This document shows, piece by piece, positions 1 to 6,378 of a DNA stretch of 10,369 nt. The stretch spans positions 1 through 10,369 of the forward strand of contig JAITHZ010000093.1 in NCBI GenBank assembly GCA_031279795.1. The letters are read 5' to 3'. Under the pieces are notes generated by a model. That model did no database searches. It saw only the letters and a program-made list of their open reading frames with translations, and had not been told where the DNA came from. The first letter of the stretch is position 1. Each line of letters begins with the position of its first letter. This DNA comes from Bacteroidales bacterium. Its GTDB lineage: Bacteria > Bacteroidota > Bacteroidia > Bacteroidales > WRGA01. The position numbers and the translations under genes were made by a program.

Positions 1-720
1 CGCGAGCCTTTCTGCGTTGATAGCGTTGGCTTCGTCCAGATTGATACTTGCCGGAACTCCGCCGACCAAATAATTCGGATGTGGATTTTTTCCGCCGAAA
101 ACCGTTTGTATTTTTACAACCTCCTTTTGCCATTCCAGCGCGTCAAGGTAATGAGCAACGGCAATCAAGTTCTGTTCTGGCGAGAGTTTATATGCAGGAT
201 GCCCCCAGTAACCGTTAGCAAAAATGCCCAGTTGACCGCTGTCGACGAACTTTTTTATGCGATTCTGCACTTCGCGGAAATAACTTGCCGAATTGTTTGG
301 CCATGCCGATAATTTCTGTGCGGCATCAGCAGCAGCTTCGGGCGTGGCTTTGAGCGATGCAACAACATCTACCCAGTCCAGGGCATGCAAATGGTAAAAA
401 TGTACCACATGGTCGTGCATATACAGAGTAGCCTCCATGATGTTGCGTACCAGTTCGGCATTCTGCGGGATGACGATGTTGAGCGCGTTTTCCACTGCAC
501 GAACCGAACAGAGCGAATGCATGGAAGTGCAAACGCCACATACCCGTCCGACGAACGCCCAAACATCGCGTGGGTCACGGTCGCGGACAATCGTTTCGAG
601 GCCTCGCACCATTGTGCCGGAACTGAAAGCGTCGGCAATTTTTCCGTTTTCAATTCGGGCTTCAATTCGCAGATGGCCTTCAATCCGTGTGATAGGGTCT
701 ATAACTATTCTTTCAGACAT
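1..720 (-). CDS. hyaB: [NiFe] hydrogenase large subunit, group 1 (N-terminal 240 codons, cut by window edge)
   Basis: Catalytic subunit of a membrane-bound H2-uptake hydrogenase; it holds the Ni-Fe(CN)2CO site that splits H2 in the periplasm. Seen directly: reading leftward from the ATG at 718-720 gives an uninterrupted frame to base 1. It opens with the family N-terminus (IDPITRIEGH, residues 7-16), whose Glu14 belongs to the conserved RIEGH motif. The first nickel-binding motif follows at residues 59-68 (RVCGVCTSMH, with C61 and C64 as ligands). Further conserved blocks are HDHVVHFYHLHALDW (102-116), GQLGIFANGYWGHP (162-175) and VFGGKNPHPN (207-216). These resemble E. coli HyaB and HybC; the last block is closer to HyaB. 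About 60% of the gene, including the C-terminal nickel-binding CxxC and the protease-cleaved tail, lies outside the window. The gene starts 23 bp after the small subunit stop, so both are almost certainly cotranscribed. No frameshift or lost key residue is visible. Family assignment is secure; the hyaB symbol is by resemblance. Confidence 0.96.
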   Translation of the reverse strand, partial: MSERIVIDPITRIEGHLRIEARIENGKIADAFSSGTMVRGLETIVRDRDPRDVWAFVGRVCGVCTSMHSLCSVRAVENALNIVIPQNAELVRNIMEATLYMHDHVVHFYHLHALDWVDVVASLKATPEAAADAAQKLSAWPNNSASYFREVQNRIKKFVDSGQLGIFANGYWGHPAYKLSPEQNLIAVAHYLDALEWQKEVVKIQTVFGGKNPHPNYLVGGVPASINLDEANAINAERLA

Positions 721-743
721 AATGTATATATTTTCTAAATGAT

Positions 744-1826
744 TTAATCTTCCTCGTTTTCGATTAATGTTTTTTTGCGAACGTTTGTAGCAATGGCATG
801 AGCGGCGATTCCGAGAGCAGTAGCCGCGCCGACAGCCAGACCAATCTGATCGGCAGTGGCTTCAATGCCGAAAGCGTTGAACGTAGGGTTTCGTTTGTAG
901 AAAGGGCTGTTGTCCCAAAAATTTTCTTCACTGCAGCCGATACACGGATGTCCGCTCTGGATTGGGAAACTCACGCCTTCGTTCCATTTAATGATTCCGC
1001 AGGAGTTGTAGGTATTCGGACCGCGACATCCCATTTTATAGAGGCAATAGCCACGTTTGGCATTTTCATCGTCGAACGATTCGACAAAAAGTCCAGCATC
1101 AAAATTAGCACGACGGTAGCAGGAATCGTGAACACGGCGGGAATAAAATGCTTTGGGACGTCCAAGACTGTCTAACTGCGGAATTTTGCCAAACGTCAGC
1201 AGATGCACCACAATTCCGGCCATCACTTCCGCAATTGGCGGACAGCCCTGCACATTAATCACCGGTTTTCCCTTGACAATCCTGTGAACAGGTTTAGCGC
1301 CGGTAGGATTCGGGGACGCTGCCTGCACGCACCCCGATGAAGCGCAATTTCCCCAGGCAATGACAGCTTTGGCATGCAGAGCAGCTTCATCCACGATTTG
1401 TTTGGCGCTTCGTCCGTTAATGCAGCAATAGGCTTCATTTTCAACGGGAATGGTTCCTTCAATCATCAGGATATATTCACCCTTGTATGTTTCCATCGTG
1501 TTGTGCATGCATTTTTCGGCCTGTTCTCCGGCTGCCGCCATCAACGTTTCAGTGTAGTCGAGCGAAATGTGATCGAAGAGCAGCGTAGCCAGGATGGGAT
1601 GTGCACTGCGAATAAAGGATTCGCTGCAGCAGGTGCATTCCTGCAGGTGCAGCCAGATAATCGGAAGACGCGGTTTCGTTTCCAGCGCTTTCACGACTTG
1701 CGCCGCGCCCGACGCATCCAGCCCCATAGCAGCTGCAATTGTGGTGCAGAACTTCAGAAAGTCACGGCGCGAAATACTTTTCTTTTGACATTCCTCGTAA
1801 AATGTTACGATTTTCTTCTTTTCCAT
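744..1826 (-). CDS. hyaA: [NiFe] hydrogenase small subunit, group 1, with six-cysteine (O2-tolerant type) proximal cluster
   Basis: Electron-transfer subunit that carries electrons from the Ni-Fe site through three Fe-S clusters to a membrane cytochrome b. The 360-residue precursor starts with a twin-arginine signal (SRRDFLKF, residues 19-26, then a hydrophobic stretch to about 46), so the folded heterodimer should be exported by Tat. Proximal cluster ligands are visible as ECTCCSES (C64, C67), GNC (C161) and QGCPP (C195). Two additional cysteines, C66 and C166 (in GNCASSGC), match the extra pair of E. coli Hyd-1 (Cys19 and Cys120), where oxygen-sensitive enzymes have glycines. Distal ligands are H233, C236, C261 and C267; medial [3Fe-4S] ligands are C276, C295 and C298. 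Residues about 324-348 form a C-terminal membrane anchor followed by a short KK-containing tail. The ATG at 1824-1826 gives a complete Tat signal and has no Shine-Dalgarno, as is normal in Bacteroidota. The large subunit follows on the same strand. Function is secure; oxygen tolerance is inferred from the cysteines. Confidence 0.97.
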   Translation of the reverse strand: MEKKKIVTFYEECQKKSISRRDFLKFCTTIAAAMGLDASGAAQVVKALETKPRLPIIWLHLQECTCCSESFIRSAHPILATLLFDHISLDYTETLMAAAGEQAEKCMHNTMETYKGEYILMIEGTIPVENEAYCCINGRSAKQIVDEAALHAKAVIAWGNCASSGCVQAASPNPTGAKPVHRIVKGKPVINVQGCPPIAEVMAGIVVHLLTFGKIPQLDSLGRPKAFYSRRVHDSCYRRANFDAGLFVESFDDENAKRGYCLYKMGCRGPNTYNSCGIIKWNEGVSFPIQSGHPCIGCSEENFWDNSPFYKRNPTFNAFGIEATADQIGLAVGAATALGIAAHAIATNVRKKTLIENEED

Positions 1827-1874
1827 ATTCGATTAATTTTAATTGTGTTGATAGAAAAAGCATTATCGGAATTA

Positions 1875-1888
1875 TGGATATATATCCA
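1875..1888. repeat. 14-bp perfect palindrome in the hydrogenase leader
   Basis: TGGATATATATCCA is a perfect palindrome about 60 bp downstream of the predicted hydrogenase transcription start and about 50 bp before the start codon. A half-copy (ATATCCA) recurs at 1933-1939. It could be a dimeric regulator site or a small RNA hairpin; its position after the start site would suit a repressor. No known operator is matched, and short AT-rich palindromes can arise by chance. Confidence 0.35.
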
Positions 1889-1953
1889 CTTCATTTTTTA
1901 TGAGATGAACTGATAACAATTATTTTCATCAGATATCCATTTAAAATTTTACG

Positions 1954-1985
1954 CAAAGTTAAATGAAAATCATCAGTAATCCAAA
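1954..1985 (-). promoter_or_regulatory. Bacteroidota-type promoter for the hydrogenase operon
   Basis: On the minus strand, TTTG (1985-1982) is followed after 20 bp by TAACTTTG (1961-1954), an exact match to the Bacteroidota housekeeping sigma consensus TTTG-N19-20-TAnnTTTG. Transcription would start near 1946-1949, giving a leader of about 120 nt before the small subunit ATG. That is unusually long compared with purD, clpC and glnS here and leaves room for leader-based control. Nothing else in the region fits as well on this strand. Confidence 0.75.
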
Positions 1986-2077
1986 TCATAATCAAAAAAA
2001 TAAAATTGAGCTTTCTTCATTTACCCAGATTTTTGCAGTATCCTTTATGATTTGTAATTCGTAATTGAAACATGTTT

Positions 2078-2108
2078 TTTGTTGGAAATAAAATTCTATG
2101 TACATTTG
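2078..2108 (+). promoter_or_regulatory. Bacteroidota-type promoter for purD
   Basis: TTTG (2078-2081) is followed after 19 bp by TACATTTG (2101-2108), matching the TTTG / TAnnTTTG pair of the phylum. Transcription is expected to begin near 2114-2116, about 47 nt before the ATG at 2162. An in-frame ATG at 2072 lies upstream of this promoter and so should not be in the message, which fixes the purD start. No PUR-box or riboswitch was recognised in the short leader. Confidence 0.75.
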
Positions 2109-2161
2109 CATGTCCATTTATCCAAATTATAATAAACATAAAACAAAACGATAACAACAAG

Positions 2162-3430
2162 ATGAACATACTATTACTGGGTTCGGGTGGGCGCGAGCAT
2201 GCATTCGCGTGGAAGATAGCACAGAGTCCGAAATTGACGCAGCTTTTTATTGCGCCGGGGAATGCCGGTACAAAACAGCATGGAACAAATCTGCCCATTG
2301 CGGTGACTGATTTCCAGGCAATTGGGCAGGCGGCGGTGGATAAGCAGATTGATTTGGTGGTTGTTGGGCCGGAAGTTCCTTTGGTTGAAGGCATTTACGA
2401 TTTTTTTCGCAACAGCAAGGAACTCATGCATATACCGGTTATTGGCCCATCAAAAGAAGGCGCACAGCTGGAAGGCAGCAAGGAGTTTGCCAAAAACTTC
2501 ATGCAGCGAAACAGTATTCCTACCGCCAACTATCTATCAGTGAACAAGTACAATCTGAAAGAAGGGCTGGAATTTCTCGACAGTCTGCAAGCGCCTTACG
2601 TGCTGAAAGCCGACGGGCTGGCTGCCGGAAAAGGCGTTTTGATTATCCACAGCTTGAGCGAAGCCAAACACGAATTGCAAAAGATGCTCGACGGAATGTT
2701 CGGCAAAGCAAGCGACACGGTGATTATTGAGGAATTTATGCAGGGAATAGAATGTTCAGTATTTGTGATGACCGACGGAAAATCGTACAAAATACTTCCG
2801 GTAGCCAAAGACTACAAACGGATAGGCGAAGGCGATACAGGGCCTAATACCGGCGGAATGGGCGCAGTTTCCCCAGTTCCATTTGCCGACAAAGCATTCA
2901 TGCACAAAGTGGAAGAACGGATTATTCGTCCGACTATTAATGGATTAAAAAAAGAACAAATAGATTACAAAGGGTTTATATTTTTCGGATTAATAAAAGT
3001 AGCATCAGATCCGTTTGTCATAGAGTACAATGCGCGAATGGGCGATCCCGAAACAGAAGTCGTGATGCTGCGTATTCAGTCAGATTTTGTTGAACTCTTA
3101 GAAGGTATTGCTACACAAACACTTGCCGAAAAAGAATTAAGATTTGACGAACGCACTGCCATTACGATTATGCTGGTTTCGAGAGGCTACCCCGGCGATT
3201 ACGAAAAAGGAAAAACGATTTCGGGGCTGGACAAAACAAGCGGAAGCCTCGTTTTCCATGCTGGGACGAAAGAGAACAATGGACAAATGCTGACAGACGG
3301 CGGACGGGTCATTGCCGTCAGTTCATACGGAAAAAACCGAGAAGAAGCGCTTCAACAGTCGTTTTTCAATACACAAGTTATTGATTTTGAAGGGAAATAT
3401 TTTCGACGAGATATAGGTTTTGATTTGTAA
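2162..3430 (+). CDS. purD: Phosphoribosylamine--glycine ligase (GAR synthetase)
   Basis: Second step of de novo purine synthesis in the cytoplasm: ATP, phosphoribosylamine and glycine give glycinamide ribonucleotide, ADP and phosphate. The 422-residue protein matches the usual bacterial length (about 420-430). The N-terminal Rossmann-like domain opens with LLLGSGGREHA (4-14) and contains VVVGPEVPLV (66-75). The ATP-grasp domain spans roughly 100-295 and shows GPSKEGAQLEGSK (95-107), LKADGLAAGKGV (148-159), AKDYKRIGEGDTGPNTGGMG (215-234) and EYNARMGDPE (288-297), the last two being diagnostic phosphate/metal-binding segments. The C-terminal domain has the family's SRGYPG (340-345). The start at 2162 is chosen because it gives the standard MNILLLGSGG beginning and lies just downstream of the promoter; an in-frame extension to 2072 would add 30 unrelated residues. 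It appears to be a single-gene unit, divergent from the hydrogenase operon and separated by 130 bp from clpC. No other pur gene is in the window. Confidence 0.98.
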   Translation: MNILLLGSGGREHAFAWKIAQSPKLTQLFIAPGNAGTKQHGTNLPIAVTDFQAIGQAAVDKQIDLVVVGPEVPLVEGIYDFFRNSKELMHIPVIGPSKEGAQLEGSKEFAKNFMQRNSIPTANYLSVNKYNLKEGLEFLDSLQAPYVLKADGLAAGKGVLIIHSLSEAKHELQKMLDGMFGKASDTVIIEEFMQGIECSVFVMTDGKSYKILPVAKDYKRIGEGDTGPNTGGMGAVSPVPFADKAFMHKVEERIIRPTINGLKKEQIDYKGFIFFGLIKVASDPFVIEYNARMGDPETEVVMLRIQSDFVELLEGIATQTLAEKELRFDERTAITIMLVSRGYPGDYEKGKTISGLDKTSGSLVFHAGTKENNGQMLTDGGRVIAVSSYGKNREEALQQSFFNTQVIDFEGKYFRRDIGFDL

Positions 3431-3531
3431 AAATAATATAATAAATAAACATTTTGAAGTTGATAATTGTTAATAAGCCGTGAAATGGTATATTTTTTGT
3501 GGAAAAGAACAAACGACAACAAAATAAGCAT

Positions 3532-3539
3532 TATCTTTG
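3532..3539 (+). promoter_or_regulatory. Promoter -7 element upstream of clpC
   Basis: TATCTTTG matches TAnnTTTG and sits 21 bp before the clpC ATG, so the leader would be only about 15 nt. No TTTG lies at the expected 19-20 bp spacing; the nearest is at 3496-3499, which is too far. Either the -33 element is weak or an activator helps. No CIRCE inverted repeat (TTAGCACTC...GAGTGCTAA) or other heat-shock operator is seen in the 130-bp gap after purD. Confidence 0.55.
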
Positions 3540-3560
3540 TAGTCGTGAAAAACAGTTAGT

Positions 3561-6116
3561 ATGAACAGACATTTATCACCAAAAGTAAGGGAAGTAATAT
3601 CCTACAGCCGTGAGGAAGCCGAACGACTGCAAAACAATTACATCGGTCCGGAACATATTTTTTTAGGAATATTGCGGGACGGAGAAGGCAAAGCTGTAGA
3701 TGCTCTTAAGCAGCTTGGAATCAACACATTGCAGCTAAAGAGGCTAATTGAAAGCCAGATAAGGAAACCAATGACGGCAGTCAATGAAGACATTGCAATA
3801 ACAAAATATGCAAATAAAATAATAAAGATGAGCATGTTAGAATCGCGGTTGCAAAAGAGCGAAAACGTAGATACAGAGCATGTAGTCTTGGCGCTGCTGA
3901 AAGATGAGATGAATTTGGTTGCCGACCTTTTGTCGAAAGAAGGCATTAATTACGACACCTTTTATAATATGCTGTACGATTATCATCCTTATGAAAAAGA
4001 CAGCAGTGATTTGCAAATGGGAGGCGGATTTATCGAAGACGACGAAGACGACGAAGACAGCGTGGAAAAAAGCGGACCAAGCGGCAATGCGTCAAAAACA
4101 GGCAAACCACAGAAACCGTCAAACGACACGCCGGTTTTGAACAATTTTGGATTCGACATGACGCGAGCAGCCGCAGACGGCAAATTAGACCCCGTCGTTG
4201 GACGAGAAAAAGAAATAGAACGACTGGCACAAATTCTGAGTCGTCGAAAAAAGAACAATCCAGTGTTAATTGGCGAACCGGGCGTCGGAAAATCAGCCAT
4301 CGTCGAAGGTCTAGCATTACGCATTGTGCAAAAACGGGTATCACGCGCACTCTTCGACCGACGGGTTGTAACTCTTGACATGGCCTCAATAGTTGCGGGA
4401 ACGAAATATCGCGGGCAGTTTGAAGAACGAATAAAAGCTATCTTAAACGAACTGACAAAAAATCCGAATATTATCTTGTTTATTGACGAAATACACACTA
4501 TCATCGGAGCAGGAGGCGCATCCGGTTCGCTGGACGCCGCCAATATCCTGAAACCAGCATTATCACGAGGCGAAATTCAGTGCATTGGCGCAACCACGTT
4601 AGATGAGTTTCGTAAAAGTATCGAACGGGACGGAGCGCTGGAAAGACGTTTCCAGAAAATACTGGTAAATCCTACAACAGCGGAAGAAACACTGCAAATT
4701 TTGGAAAATATTAAGAATGGATACGAAAACCACCACAATGTACAGTATTCCCAAGCAGCATTGGCAGCTTGTGTCAAATTGACAGAACGGTACATTTCCG
4801 ACCGGTATTTTCCCGACAAAGCCATTGACGCACTGGACGAGTCAGGTGCGCGCGTGCATATTACAAACATTGTTGTTCCAAAACATATTGAAGATCTGGA
4901 ACGGATAATAACCGAAACAGAAGCGATGAAAACTGTGGCAGTAAAAGCACAAAATTTCGAAGCCGCAGCCAATCTTCGCGACAAAATACGGGATTTTAAT
5001 CTGGCTCTAAACACAGCCCAACAATGCTGGGAAGAAGAAATAAAACAGAATCGCCCGTTAGTTGACGAATCGCAGGTAGAAGAAGTCATAGCAATGATGT
5101 CGGGAATCCCCGTACAACGAGTGGCACAAGCTGAAATGCAACGCCTGTCGACAATGAAAGGCGAGCTGACATCCAAAGTTATTGGTCAAGACGACGCAGT
5201 CGACAAGGTTATTCGCTCCATCCGGCGAAACCGCGCAGGCTTGAAAGATCCAAGCAAACCCATTGGCACATTCATGTTTCTGGGTCCGACAGGAGTCGGA
5301 AAAACACACTTGGCCAAGAAATTAGCCGAATTTCTGTTCGATTCATCCGAAGCGCTTATTCGTATTGACATGAGCGAATACATGGAAAAATTCACTGTAT
5401 CGCGTCTGATTGGAGCGCCTCCCGGATATGTAGGTTACGAAGAAGGCGGTCAGCTAACCGAACGAGTCAGACGCAAACCCTATTCTGTTGTCTTGCTGGA
5501 CGAAATCGAAAAGGCGCATCCCGACGTTTTCAACCTCCTGCTGCAGGTACTCGACGAAGGTACTCTGACCGACAGTCTGGGACGGAAAATTGATTTCCGA
5601 AATACGGTCATCATCATGACGTCAAATACCGGTACACGTCAGTTGAAAGATTTCGGACGCGGAGTTGGATTTCAGACACAAAATCGCGCCAATGACAGGG
5701 AATTTGCACGCGGTGTGATTCAGAAGGCCTTGCAGCGTTCTTTCTCTCCCGAATTTTTAAACCGTGTAGATGAAGTAATTATATTCGACCAATTAGATAA
5801 GACAAGCATTTTCAACATCATAGATCTTGAACTGATAGATTTCAGCAAACGACTGGCACATCTTGGTTACACAATGGAATTAAGCGATGAAGCCCGTGAA
5901 TTTCTGGCCGAAAAAGGATACGATGTACAGTTTGGCGCCCGCCCGCTGAAACGCGCCATTCAGCAATATCTCGAAGACGGAATGGCCGAAATGATTATCA
6001 ACGCAGCCATTACAACAGGCGATACCATTATCATTGATCTTGACAAAGATACGAAAAAAATTGTCATGAATAAAAAACAGCAGAAGGAGGCAGAAAATGT
6101 ATCGGCATCAATCTAA
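3561..6116 (+). CDS. clpC: ATP-dependent Clp protease ATP-binding subunit ClpC
   Basis: Hexameric AAA+ unfoldase that threads damaged or tagged proteins into the ClpP chamber. The 851-residue order is: Clp N-domain with two repeats (about 1-140); a flexible linker with an acidic run (EDDEDDED, 159-166); AAA+ module D1 with Walker A GEPGVGKS (238-245), Walker B LFIDE (306-310) and ERRF (361-364); a middle region with a UVR-like motif (about 457-480, NFEAAANLRDKIRDF); then D2 with Walker A GPTGVGKT (575-582), Walker B VVLLDE (643-648), FLNRVDE (732-738) and sensor-2 GARPLKR (792-798). A VGF tripeptide (702-704) lies where ClpC proteins carry the ClpP-docking loop, which the disaggregase ClpB lacks. 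The UVR motif and short middle domain also separate it from ClpB. Both ATPase sites look intact. clpP is not in the window. The ATG at 3561 gives the standard N-domain start and follows a -7 element. The gene end overlaps a small ORF at 6097-6273. Confidence 0.97.
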   Translation: MNRHLSPKVREVISYSREEAERLQNNYIGPEHIFLGILRDGEGKAVDALKQLGINTLQLKRLIESQIRKPMTAVNEDIAITKYANKIIKMSMLESRLQKSENVDTEHVVLALLKDEMNLVADLLSKEGINYDTFYNMLYDYHPYEKDSSDLQMGGGFIEDDEDDEDSVEKSGPSGNASKTGKPQKPSNDTPVLNNFGFDMTRAAADGKLDPVVGREKEIERLAQILSRRKKNNPVLIGEPGVGKSAIVEGLALRIVQKRVSRALFDRRVVTLDMASIVAGTKYRGQFEERIKAILNELTKNPNIILFIDEIHTIIGAGGASGSLDAANILKPALSRGEIQCIGATTLDEFRKSIERDGALERRFQKILVNPTTAEETLQILENIKNGYENHHNVQYSQAALAACVKLTERYISDRYFPDKAIDALDESGARVHITNIVVPKHIEDLERIITETEAMKTVAVKAQNFEAAANLRDKIRDFNLALNTAQQCWEEEIKQNRPLVDESQVEEVIAMMSGIPVQRVAQAEMQRLSTMKGELTSKVIGQDDAVDKVIRSIRRNRAGLKDPSKPIGTFMFLGPTGVGKTHLAKKLAEFLFDSSEALIRIDMSEYMEKFTVSRLIGAPPGYVGYEEGGQLTERVRRKPYSVVLLDEIEKAHPDVFNLLLQVLDEGTLTDSLGRKIDFRNTVIIMTSNTGTRQLKDFGRGVGFQTQNRANDREFARGVIQKALQRSFSPEFLNRVDEVIIFDQLDKTSIFNIIDLELIDFSKRLAHLGYTMELSDEAREFLAEKGYDVQFGARPLKRAIQQYLEDGMAEMIINAAITTGDTIIIDLDKDTKKIVMNKKQQKEAENVSASI
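4035..4061 (+). repeat. 9-bp tandem repeat encoding the acidic linker of ClpC
   Basis: GAAGACGAC occurs twice exactly (4035-4043, 4044-4052) followed by a diverged third copy GAAGACAGC (4053-4061). The unit keeps the reading frame and encodes E-D-D, producing the acidic run between the N-domain and D1. Copy-number change by slippage would alter linker length without a frameshift. Confidence 0.8.
6084..6090 (+). promoter_or_regulatory. Strong Shine-Dalgarno sequence within the end of clpC
   Basis: AAGGAGG is fully complementary to the usual 16S rRNA 3' end (CCUCCUU) and stands 6 nt before the ATG at 6097, which is ideal spacing. It is the only convincing Shine-Dalgarno next to a start codon in the window. 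Bacteroidota ribosomes generally sequester the anti-SD, so a perfect site is notable. It also encodes part of the ClpC tail (Q-K-E-A), so chance from codon content cannot be excluded. Confidence 0.5.
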
Positions 6117-6273
6117 AAAACAAGAACAGTTAACTGCAATAATAAAGGCGTCGCGACGAAAAAGCAGAGAAGAAGAAATTGCCATGCATAACAAACCTTT
6201 GACATACAACAAAATAGTTTTATCGAAAAAAATATACAGCCGAAAAATGAAACATAACAGTGAGGAAGAATAA
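6097..6273 (+). CDS. Small basic protein, 58 residues, overlapping the 3' end of clpC
   Basis: Not recognised. The frame runs from ATG 6097 to TAA 6271-6273, is +1 relative to clpC, and overlaps its last 20 bases. In its favour: a perfect AAGGAGG six bases upstream, 58 sense codons in the AT-rich gap after clpC, and a composition unlike random intergenic DNA: 10 Lys and 5 Arg against 7 Glu and no Asp, and no Cys, Trp or Phe. The layout is a basic N-terminal half (RHQSKK, then ASRRKSREEE, residues 18-27), a central NKPLTYNKIVL (32-42) and a basic C-terminal SKKIYSRKMKH (43-53). There is no signal peptide or membrane segment. A charged, compact protein of this kind could bind nucleic acid, the ribosome or an acidic partner, but that is a guess. 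Start-stop overlap suggests translational coupling to clpC. It may instead be a non-coding stretch that happens to be open; conservation in relatives would decide. Confidence 0.5.
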   Translation: MYRHQSKKQEQLTAIIKASRRKSREEEIAMHNKPLTYNKIVLSKKIYSRKMKHNSEEE

Positions 6274-6309
6274 AAGAATTCATAAATTCATTCATTATTC
6301 ACATTATTT

Positions 6310-6336
6310 ACAAAATTCACAAAATTCACAAAAAAT
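6310..6336. repeat. Short tandem repeat (9-bp unit) in the gap before glnS
   Basis: ACAAAATTC occurs twice in tandem (6310-6318, 6319-6327) followed by a degraded third copy (6328-6336). It lies in AT-rich DNA between the small ORF stop and the glnS promoter, about 35 bp upstream of the -7 element. It is probably slippage-derived; no role is evident, though variation here could change promoter-proximal spacing or an UP-like region. Confidence 0.6.
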
Positions 6337-6370
6337 ATTCATTTATTCAGGACAATACAGGATATTATAT

Positions 6371-6378
6371 TAACTTTG
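6371..6378 (+). promoter_or_regulatory. Promoter -7 element upstream of glnS
   Basis: TAACTTTG followed by CG is identical, over its first ten bases, to the hydrogenase -7 element (TAACTTTGCG). Transcription should begin near 6384-6386, about 25 nt before the ATG at 6411. This makes the in-frame TTG at 6384 an unlikely start because it would be at the very 5' end of the message. A clear TTTG -33 element is not present at the normal spacing. The promoter probably serves glnS, the TPR gene and the DedA gene together. Confidence 0.6.

Larger units (their letters stand above)
1827..2161. other. Divergent intergenic region between the hydrogenase operon and purD
   Basis: A 335-bp AT-rich stretch with no convincing protein gene. 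It contains a leftward promoter (1954-1985) for the hydrogenase operon, a roughly 120-nt hydrogenase leader (about 1827-1947) and a rightward promoter (2078-2108) for purD. About 90 bp between the two promoters (1986-2077) shows no clear structure beyond a short imperfect repeat (gtaattc/gtaattg near 2055-2068). The leader includes a 14-bp palindrome at 1875-1888, listed separately. Confidence 0.8.

Noticed and set aside
385..742. Plus-strand open frames across the hydrogenase large subunit start
   Set aside because: The minus strand reads through all 240 codons with intact nickel-binding and family motifs, so the plus-strand frames are shadows.
744..1913. Long open frames opposite the hydrogenase small subunit (for example 1374-1913 and 798-1175 on the plus strand)
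   Set aside because: They are antisense to a gene with complete family motifs, their products show no recognisable domain, and they have no promoter or ribosome-binding context.
2072..2161. 30-codon N-terminal extension of purD
   Set aside because: The extension start precedes the predicted promoter, its residues do not resemble PurD, and the standard GSGGREHA-containing start begins at 2162.
3431..3560. Search for a heat-shock operator or terminator between purD and clpC
   Set aside because: No CIRCE-type inverted repeat, other paired arms or T-tailed hairpin was found; only the -7 element at 3532-3539 stands out.
3989..4543. Long minus-strand open frame inside clpC, rich in Ser
   Set aside because: It arises from the codon composition of clpC on the opposite strand; the Ser run mirrors the Glu/Asp linker codons. 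No independent signal supports it.
6113..6295. 60-codon minus-strand ORF with a hydrophobic, Phe-rich product between clpC and glnS
   Set aside because: Its Phe/Leu content is what A-rich coding DNA gives on the reverse strand. It has no promoter-like element, and the plus-strand small ORF with a Shine-Dalgarno explains the region better.
6274..6300. Possible terminator (GAATT-cata-AATTC) after the small ORF
   Set aside because: The stem is only five AT-rich pairs with no T-run directly after it, so it is not a credible intrinsic terminator.
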